From Alphaproteobacteria bacterium (GTDB taxonomy: Bacteria > Pseudomonadota > Alphaproteobacteria > SP197): DNA of 10,658 nt. Shown here piece after piece: positions 5,653 through 10,658 of the stretch. The DNA lies in assembly GCA_022822575.1 (NCBI GenBank), contig JAJEBJ010000119.1:1-10658 (forward strand). The letters run 5' to 3'. Under the pieces are notes generated by a model that was given only the letters and a program-made list of their open reading frames with translations, ran no database searches and was not told the origin of the DNA. Within the stretch, counting starts at the first letter, position 1. Each line of letters begins with the position of its first letter. The position numbers and the translations under genes were made by a program.

Positions 5653-6414
5653 TGCGAACCTCCAATGAAGGCAACGCATACTGACGTGTCCGACCGCGCG
5701 GAACGGGGGCCCGGCGTGTTGCCGGTCACATCGATGCGTACGTTTCAACTGCGCGATACTGAATTCTCTTGGGTGCCTCCCGCAAACTTGCTGCGCATTT
5801 GCGGCATCGCTCCGTGGGGCGACTTCTTGGCGGGGCTGTCGGCTGAGGGCGATGTTCGGAAATCACTGGCGGTTGATCCTGGTTGTCAGGGACAGGTGAC
5901 GAACGTCGTGCTTCGGCGTCGCGGTTCAAGACGATCGCCTGCCGGCCGCGCTGTTCGGCAGATCGGCACGCGATCAGGAAAGGCGGGAAACCAAGCGTTG
6001 GGGCGGCCAAGCCCATCAACTGATCGGCCATCGAGGCAGGCAGTCCGACCATAGAGGGGGCATGCGACCTTGATGCGGCCCCGTCCGGGGACGGGGCGCG
6101 CCGGCCCCTTACTTGCGACGAGCGTTGGTTTTCTCGACGACGGCGGGGGTGCGTTGCCGTACGCTGGAGGGCACGACATGGGGTGTGGACACACTTGCGT
6201 GCCGAGGAGGTCAGCATCTGCCGCCGCCTTCAGGAGCGCCGGCGACGGTGGCAGCCGCTTGGAGGGCTGCTGGAACTCGGACATACTCAACTTTCGTCGT
6301 CAGATTGCCAATGCCCTTCGCGGCGGAAGGGCCGTTGCCCGCCAAGCCGCTCACCGGCCTTGCCTTTTGGGGCATTCAGGCGAGGAACGAGGTGCCTGGG
6401 AGGCCTGGGAACAC
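5653..6414. other. 762-base stretch with no recognisable gene
   Basis: Open frames exist on both strands but show no motifs, no convincing ribosome-binding sites and low-complexity Arg/Pro/Ala composition typical of GC-rich non-coding frames. Two minus-strand stretches look faintly protein-like: one around 5960-6060 (ADQLMGLAAPTLGFPPFLIA), and one ending at about 6111 (TPAVVEKTNARRK then stop), followed by the GC hairpin at 6078-6097. These may be decayed gene ends. The right edge is the leader of the FAD oxidoreductase at 6415. Confidence 0.45.
6078..6097. other. Strong GC hairpin
   Basis: GCCCCGTCC (6078-6086) and GGACGGGGC (6089-6097) form a perfect 9-bp stem around two bases (7 bp if a four-base loop is required). 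No T tract follows on either strand. On the minus strand it lies just after the stop of a short Lys/Arg-ending frame, so it may be the 3'-end stabiliser or terminator of a lost gene. Confidence 0.4.
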
Positions 6415-7668
6415 ATGAGCGATTCGGCGGATCTCGTCATTGTTGGCGGCGGCATCGTCGGTTGTTCCGCTGCCTACTTTGCGGCCCGTGAGGGGCTGCG
6501 GGTCGTTCTTGTCGACAAGGGCGAGTTCGGCTTCGAACAATCGAGCCGCAACTGGGGCTGGGTGACGGCCCAGGTCAAGCACCGCCACATGCTGCCGCTC
6601 TCGCTGTTGTCGCTCGAGATCTGGGAGGGACTCGAAGAGGCGCTCGGCGAATCAGTCGACTGGGCGCGCGCCGGTCACATGCACCTCTTCGACAAGGCAG
6701 AGGAGCTTGTGCAGGCAGAGGAAGAGGCGGCGCCCGAGGGGATCCAGCGGCGCTTCTACGACTGCGACGAGGTCAAGCGGCTGCTGCCCGGCATCGCCGG
6801 CAACTGGCCGGGTGCCGTTCACGTCCTGGAGAGCGGACAAGCCGACCCCCGGCTGGCAACGAAGGCTATCGCGCGCGGCGCTGTGACCTCCGGTGCCACG
6901 CTGCTGTCCGGCTGTGCCGCCGAGGCGATCGATATCGAGGGCGGCATGGTGCGTGCGGTCGTGACCGAGCGGGGCACGATCCCCACGCCAAAGGTCATCT
7001 GCGCGACAGGCGCCTGGTCGCACCGTTTCCTGCGGCCGCTGGGACTCTCCGTGCCCAACACCGCGCTTCGGCTCACCGTCACGCGAACCGAACCCGCGGA
7101 TTCAATCTCGCGCACCCTGTTTTCCGCCGGCGTCGCCGACGGCACAATGCTGGCGGTTCGCCAGGACGGCCACGGACGCTTCATCCTGGCCACGGTCGGA
7201 GCCTACACCTACGACGTGACCCACAACTCCTTCGCCGACCTGCGCGCTTTCTGGCGTCTGGGGTGGCGCAACAGAGGCTACGGTTCCTTCGGTATCGGTC
7301 GGCTGCTGCCACCGGCCTGGCGGGACGTTCGCAACGTGGAGCCCAAGCCCAGACAGGCGATGGCGAAACGCAACCTGCGCAACCTGATCGAACTCTTCCC
7401 GACACTCGAAGGCCTCGGCATCGAGAGCGTGTGGGGCGGCAACTGCGACATGACGCCCGATCAGACGCCCGTGATCGATGCGCTCGACACGCCGAAGGGC
7501 CTGATCATCGCGACGGGGCTTTCGGGACACGGCTTCGCACTGGGGCCAGGCGCCGGCAAGGTCGTCAGCGAACTCGCCGCCGGCAAGACGCCCTCGGTCG
7601 ATGTGACGCCGCTCCGCCACGCCCGCTTCGCCGCCGGCGAAGCGCATCCACTGGACGCCTGGCCCTAG
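6415..7668 (+). CDS. Second DadA-like FAD-dependent oxidoreductase
   Basis: A 417-residue DAO-superfamily flavoenzyme. The N-terminus reads LVIVGGGIVGCSAAYFAARE (G11, G13, G16), with the acidic ribose ligand at VVLVDKGEFG and the flavin-loop motif SSRNWGWV. Substrate-domain sequence follows, and the C-terminus has TPDQTPVIDAL and then GLIIATGLSGHGFALGPGAGKVVSEL, so both FAD contacts are present. The start at 6415 directly precedes the Rossmann fold; GGGAGG lies 11 bases upstream, with a weaker TGGGA at 4. Upstream codons in the same frame are low-complexity and are rejected. It shares a fold class but little close sequence with the oxidase at 3724. It is convergent with the binding-protein gene, 32 bases between stops. 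It probably oxidises an amino acid or secondary amine; the substrate is not determinable. Confidence 0.9.
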   Translation: MSDSADLVIVGGGIVGCSAAYFAAREGLRVVLVDKGEFGFEQSSRNWGWVTAQVKHRHMLPLSLLSLEIWEGLEEALGESVDWARAGHMHLFDKAEELVQAEEEAAPEGIQRRFYDCDEVKRLLPGIAGNWPGAVHVLESGQADPRLATKAIARGAVTSGATLLSGCAAEAIDIEGGMVRAVVTERGTIPTPKVICATGAWSHRFLRPLGLSVPNTALRLTVTRTEPADSISRTLFSAGVADGTMLAVRQDGHGRFILATVGAYTYDVTHNSFADLRAFWRLGWRNRGYGSFGIGRLLPPAWRDVRNVEPKPRQAMAKRNLRNLIELFPTLEGLGIESVWGGNCDMTPDQTPVIDALDTPKGLIIATGLSGHGFALGPGAGKVVSELAAGKTPSVDVTPLRHARFAAGEAHPLDAWP

Positions 7669-7673
7669 GCCAG
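7659..7673. terminator. Hairpin over the FAD oxidoreductase stop codon
   Basis: CTGGCC-cta-GGCCAG is a perfect 6-bp stem with a three-base loop that includes the TAG stop, in the short gap between convergent genes. No T tract follows, so termination activity is uncertain. Confidence 0.3.
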
Positions 7674-7694
7674 ACGACGATCAACTCGTGCTGG
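7672..7694 (-). repeat. 23-bp copy of the M24 gene's 3' end
   Basis: This segment matches 9122-9144 at 21 of 23 positions. The partner encodes the last residues QHDLIVV of the M24 gene. Read on the minus strand, this one gives QHELIVV, immediately downstream of the binding-protein stop. It looks like the leftover 3' end of a second M24-type gene at a recombination junction. Confidence 0.7.
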
Positions 7695-7700
7695 CCAACC

Positions 7701-8843
7701 CTAGAATCCGGCCTTCAGCTCTTCGAACCTGTTGGTGATGAGCTCTTCGTTCTGCATCGCAACATCGAAGACTCCGTCGGCCAGGTAGTCCTCAACCGGC
7801 AAGCCAAGGCCGATACTTGTCAGAAACTCCTCAGCCACTTTCTCGTAGACCTTGCTGTTGGCCACGCCGAAATACCAGCTGGTCAACTCGTGCATCCCGG
7901 ATTCGACTGAGATGAAGGAATCGATGACCTCGTGGCAGAGTTCGTACGTCCCGTTTCTATGGGCGACAGGGTGGATCGTGAATCCGCAGACCCAAGTGAG
8001 GGCACCTTCCTTTGGCGTCATCCAGACCCATTCCGCGTCCGTACCCTCGGAGTACTCCGCTGTGCGCCAGATGAAGCTGTTCCACGCCGCCGTTGCCACA
8101 ACCTCGCCGGAAGCCAGCGCCTGCGACAACTCTTGGGCGGAGCCTGACAACATGCGGGTGAGTTTGACAGCCTCGATTGCCTTGGTCACAACGATCTCAA
8201 TCTCTTCCTCGTTCATGTTGTAGGGATCGATACCCAGAAAAACCCCTGCCTGCACAATCGGAGAGAGCGAGTCGAAGTTGCCGAGCCGTCCGGCGTACTT
8301 TTCATCCCAGAGGATGCCCCAGGTATGGTTTTCCGGATCGGCATACTCCGGCGCCAGGTCGCCACGAAGCATGATCGCGGTTTGACCCCAGTCGCTGGAC
8401 ACAAAGAAGGTCTCGCCGTCGAACGAAGTGCCAGGGATCGTCTTGAGCGGCTCCAGCATGTCGTCCCAGTTCGACAGCAGGCCGAGGTCAATGGGGACCA
8501 CGAGTCCGGCATCGTGCCATAGGGGAATATCACCGGAACACGGCATGACCATGTCCGGCTCGAAGCCGCCCCGCATCTTGTTGAACGCCTCCGTCGTATC
8601 GCCGAAGAGACTGTAGTCGGGTTCACGACCATGTTTCTCGACGTAGTGCACGACGAAGGCGGGGTCATCGTAACCGCCCCACGTAAAGAGGTTGGGATGA
8701 CGAATGTCGGCCGCGCCAGCCTTGCTTCCGATCGCGGGCATCACGGCAGGAACGACGCCAATGGATGCCATGCACCGGGCGACCTGGCGCCGGCTCAGTT
8801 TGCCTTCGAGCAACTTGTCCCGAAACTTGCTGAGTTCCATCAT
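7701..8843 (-). CDS. PotD-like ABC-transporter substrate-binding protein
   Basis: A 380-residue extracytoplasmic solute-binding protein of the spermidine/putrescine (PotD/PotF) family. The N-terminus has a Tat-like signal: LSRRQVARCMASIGVVPAVM with R18-R19, then an Ala-rich hydrophobic stretch and cleavage near AGAAD. Family marks are NLFTWGGYDD, the domain-I block GLVVPIDLGLLSNWDDM, WGILWDEKYAGRLG, AAWNSFIW and EGALTWVCGFTIHP. The aspartate that in E. coli PotD follows the ligand tryptophan by two (FWMDS) is Cys here (TWVCG, W284/C286), so the ligand may not be a classical polyamine. ATG at 8843 or 8840 is preferred because GGGAGGGAG lies just upstream. A GTG at 8894 preceded by AAGGAG is a possible alternative that would add 17 basic residues. 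No permease or ATPase gene is in the window. Confidence 0.9.
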   Translation of the reverse strand: MMELSKFRDKLLEGKLSRRQVARCMASIGVVPAVMPAIGSKAGAADIRHPNLFTWGGYDDPAFVVHYVEKHGREPDYSLFGDTTEAFNKMRGGFEPDMVMPCSGDIPLWHDAGLVVPIDLGLLSNWDDMLEPLKTIPGTSFDGETFFVSSDWGQTAIMLRGDLAPEYADPENHTWGILWDEKYAGRLGNFDSLSPIVQAGVFLGIDPYNMNEEEIEIVVTKAIEAVKLTRMLSGSAQELSQALASGEVVATAAWNSFIWRTAEYSEGTDAEWVWMTPKEGALTWVCGFTIHPVAHRNGTYELCHEVIDSFISVESGMHELTSWYFGVANSKVYEKVAEEFLTSIGLGLPVEDYLADGVFDVAMQNEELITNRFEELKAGF

Positions 8844-8850
8844 TGCTCCC

Positions 8851-8910
8851 TCCCTTGGTTGCTTGTTTCCTCTCTTGGCTCCTTGCTTTCTCACTTAACT
8901 CCTTGATTAT
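8851..8910 (-). repeat. Three degenerate 20-bp tandem repeats in the binding-protein leader
   Basis: On the plus strand the units are 8851-8870, 8871-8890 and 8891-8910; the first and second match at 15 of 20 positions, the second and third at 14 of 20. In the transcript each unit is purine-rich. Units 2 and 3 carry CAAGGAG exactly 20 bases apart (plus-strand CTCCTTG at 8879-8885 and 8899-8905), and unit 1 carries the altered CAAGCAA. The real ribosome-binding site (8846-8854) follows at once. Each AGGAG/GGA core resembles a Shine-Dalgarno or a CsrA/RsmA-type site. Confidence 0.6.
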
Positions 8911-9079
8911 GGCTCGCCAACGAGCCTGTGGGAAGTGTGGACTCTCGTGCGGGGCCTGTCAATCCACACGACACGAAATCCGGTTTTCCCCCAGCCCACC
9001 GTTGCCGCATTGGCATGTTCCAGATGGCGTTGGCCGTTTCGCCGAGACGGGCGATTGGAGGCTTCCGTGCGCCGCTCCC

Positions 9080-9106
9080 ACGGGCCGGGTCGAATGCACG
9101 GCCCGT
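9080..9106 (-). terminator. Hairpin downstream of the M24 gene
   Basis: ACGGGCC (9080-9086) and GGCCCGT (9100-9106) form a perfect 7-bp GC stem with a 13-base loop, 13 bases past the M24 stop on the minus strand. The absence of a U tract makes it a candidate 3'-end structure only. It would separate M24 from the binding-protein gene. Confidence 0.35.
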
Positions 9107-9119
9107 TCGAGTTTCACAC

Positions 9120-10019
9120 CTAGACGACGATCAGGTCGTGCTGGACTCGGCTCAACCAGCGGGCCTGGGTTTCGATGAAGGCCGCCGTGTCGATCAGGAT
9201 CGAATAGCCCTGGAGATGCGGCAGGAAGCACTGGCTCTCGTGGTTCACCACGCGACCCGGCGCAAAGACCCGGTCGTCATCCGGCAGGCTGTCGGGGTCG
9301 TAGGGGAACGTGCCGACCCAGTCCGGCGGAAACGATAGTCCCATCTCGTAACCTCCGATGAAGTCGCGATGCTCGTGGATGCCGGCCTCCTTGTAGCAGT
9401 TCACGACCGTCTCGTTGAACGACCGGACGGCGAGGTTCGGCTTCAGGATCTCGCTTAGAGCACCGAAGACACCGGCCGAGGTGTTGATCCTCTCCATGGC
9501 TTCGGGGTGGGGCTCGCCGATCGAGAAACTGCGCGCCTGGTCGACGTGGTAGCGGTTGAAGACGCCGCAGACATCGAGAAAGACGACCTCGCCCGGCGCA
9601 ATCTGCTTGCGCGAAGCAAGCCCGTGCCCTGACACAGCCTTGAGGCTGGAGGTCACCAGCATGGGAATCGCCTGGTTCTCGCCGCCGGCCCGGGTCATGG
9701 CCGCTGTGACCTCGCCCCAGAGCTCAAGCTCGGTGATGCCCACGCGCAGGAGCTCACACGCCGCCTCCAGACCGATGTCAGCAATGCGCGCCGCCTTCTC
9801 GACGCAAGCCATCTCGGCGTCCGACTTGATGCCGCGCACCTCACGAGCGATCTCGGTACCGTCGACGACCGTGCAGCCCTTGCTCCCGAAGGCAGCCTGG
9901 CAACACCTCCTGTCCCCCATGGCCTGAAGACCTTTGGCCCGCAACCAGAGCAGGCTCTTGCAAGCACAAGTGCTTTCAAGGGCTTCTTCGTGCTCCGGAT
10001 CGTCCAGAAAGCTGGTTGA
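9120..10019 (-). pseudogene. M24 (creatinase/ectoine-hydrolase-like) hydrolase, 5'-truncated
   Basis: This is an M24 'pita-bread' enzyme, a family of metallopeptidases and C-N hydrolases (creatinase, ectoine hydrolase). Visible are GTEIAREVRGIKSDAEMACV (linker into the catalytic domain), GHGLASRKQIAPGEVVFLDV, CGVFNRYHVDQARSF with both Asp ligand positions, GGYEMGLSFPPDW where peptidases have His, and VVNHESQCFLPH. The last metal Glu position appears to be Asp in ILIDTAAFIE. The Tyr-for-His substitution and PPDW resemble ectoine-hydrolase-like members, not aminopeptidases. The frame is open up to about 10019, and SFLDDPEHEEALES upstream of any start still looks coding, but a TGA (10020-10022) closes it. 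About 299 residues remain of roughly 390-400, and most of the N-terminal creatinase domain is missing. A TTG at 9944 or ATG at 9920 could start a shortened protein, but neither has a good ribosome-binding site. Confidence 0.65.
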
Positions 10020-10034
10020 TCAACACATGATCAA
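10016..10034. promoter_or_regulatory. Operator-like inverted repeat upstream of malic enzyme
   Basis: TTGATCA (10016-10022), five bases, TGATCAA (10028-10034) form a perfect 7-bp inverted repeat. Each arm contains the palindrome TGATCA, and the two cores are 11 bp apart, one helical turn. The repeat lies about 150 bases before the malic-enzyme start, right at the point where the M24 frame breaks. This is typical geometry for a dimeric regulator. It is not the TTGAT-N4-ATCAA FNR/FixK spacing. Confidence 0.45.
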
Positions 10035-10187
10035 AACGAGTGGATGGACGCGGAGCATGTTTCACGTACCGGTGCGTCGCGGAATTGCCTGGGGCCGAAT
10101 GACCATCGGGCCGGCGGCCGCCTCGCAGTTTCTGTGATACGGTTCCCGACTGCGAAAGTCACTTTCCGCCGGTTCGAGGGGCAGGAC

Positions 10188-10658
10188 ATGGACCAGGACG
10201 CCTTGAACTATCATGCGGCAGGCAGGCCGGGGAAACTGGCGATCCGCCCGACCAAGCCGCTGGCAAACCAGCGCGATCTCGCGCTGGCCTATTCCCCGGG
10301 TGTCGCCGAGGCCAGCAGCGCGATCGCCGAACGGCCGGAAGACGCGGCGCGCTACACGGCGCGGGCGAACCTGGTCGCGGTCGTCACCAACGGCTCGGCC
10401 GTGCTCGGCCTCGGCAATATCGGGGCGCTGGCGGCGAAACCGGTCATGGAAGGCAAAGCTGTCCTGTTCAAGAGATTCGCCGACATCGACGTCTTCGACA
10501 TCGAGATCGAAGAGAGCGATCCGGACGCGCTGGCCGACACGATCAGGCGGCTCGAGCCGGCTTTCGGCGCCATCAACCTGGAGGACATCAAGGCGCCCGA
10601 CTGCTTCCGGGTCGAGAACCGGCTGAAGGCGGAGATGAACATCCCCGTCTTCCACGAC
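10188..10658 (+). CDS. maeB: NADP-type malic enzyme, N-terminal part (3' end outside the window)
   Basis: Oxidative decarboxylation of malate to pyruvate, normally giving NADPH, in central carbon metabolism. The 157 visible codons match the bacterial MaeB-type N-terminus: KLAIRPTKPLANQRDLALAY then SPGVAEA (catalytic-Tyr region, Y35), TNGSAVLGLGNIGALAAKPV, MEGKAVLFKRFADIDVFDIE (catalytic Lys K90) and NLEDIKAPDCF (metal-ligand acids). The window ends at IPVFHD, just before the expected DQHGTA block. The ATG at 10188 is supported by GAGGGG six bases upstream and by family alignment. Nothing looks damaged. It is divergent from the broken M24 gene and probably belongs to the chromosomal backbone on the right edge of the accessory region. 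In many alphaproteobacteria this protein is about 760 residues with a C-terminal phosphotransacetylase-like domain, which cannot be checked here. Confidence 0.92.
   Translation, partial: MDQDALNYHAAGRPGKLAIRPTKPLANQRDLALAYSPGVAEASSAIAERPEDAARYTARANLVAVVTNGSAVLGLGNIGALAAKPVMEGKAVLFKRFADIDVFDIEIEESDPDALADTIRRLEPAFGAINLEDIKAPDCFRVENRLKAEMNIPVFHD

Noticed and set aside
5886..6290. Minus-strand protein gene of about 134 residues
   Set aside because: Pro/Arg/Ala-rich frame without motifs or a ribosome-binding site; overlapping frames on both strands are equally open, as expected in GC-rich DNA.
6070..6414. N-terminal extension of the second FAD oxidase
   Set aside because: The upstream in-frame codons are low-complexity and carry a strong GC hairpin; the fold begins right after the ATG at 6415.
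10016..10034. FNR/FixK-type anaerobox
   Set aside because: The TTGAT and ATCAA half-sites overlap within each arm or are nine bases apart; the required four-base spacing is absent.
1..10658. CRISPR array or intact insertion sequence
   Set aside because: No regularly spaced near-identical repeats with unique spacers, and no transposase with terminal inverted repeats, were seen; the only tandem repeats are the three contiguous degenerate units at 8851-8910.

Overview
The window is high-GC bacterial DNA. Codon usage, gene content and protein style (an NADP-type malic enzyme, a Tat-type polyamine-like binding protein, a PhyH dioxygenase, DadA-like oxidoreductases) fit an alphaproteobacterium, probably an environmental (marine or host-associated) one; the lineage is inference. 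It reads as an accessory region with amine/amino-acid metabolism genes mixed with gene debris and recombination scars.

Layout. (1) 1-714: 5'-cut alpha/beta hydrolase. (2) 929-1620: a minus-strand type II toxin-antitoxin pair (Phd/VapB-like antitoxin, PIN toxin) with a promoter that implies a leaderless transcript and an operator-like inverted repeat. (3) 1843-2271: a scar zone. It holds a second, internally deleted copy of the hydrolase 3' end, a tRNA 3'-end fragment, and a frameshifted C-terminal remnant of a large serine recombinase. (4) 2340-4926: a PhyH-type Fe(II)/2OG dioxygenase (minus) divergent from a DadA-like FAD oxidoreductase (plus). (5) 4987-5652: a second tRNA 3'-end fragment against which a class III aminotransferase pseudogene (frameshift in an A5 run, 3' half lost) is truncated. 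(6) 5653-6414: no recognisable gene. (7) 6415-7668: second DadA-like FAD oxidoreductase. (8) 7701-8843: minus-strand PotD-like binding protein, preceded by three degenerate 20-bp repeats with Shine-Dalgarno-like cores. (9) 9120-10019: 5'-truncated M24 (creatinase/ectoine-hydrolase-like) gene. (10) 10188-10658: start of a malic enzyme, preceded by a strong inverted repeat.

The surviving metabolic genes could form an uptake-and-oxidation set for a nitrogenous compound: binding protein, M24 C-N hydrolase, aminotransferase, flavin oxidases and dioxygenase. At least two of these are broken and no permease or ATPase is present, so a working pathway cannot be claimed. The main signal is structural. 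Two tRNA-3'-end scars in the same orientation bracket the dioxygenase/oxidase pair, with a dead recombinase at the left scar. A duplicated hydrolase tail brackets the toxin-antitoxin pair, and a 23-bp copy of the M24 gene's 3' end sits at another gene junction.
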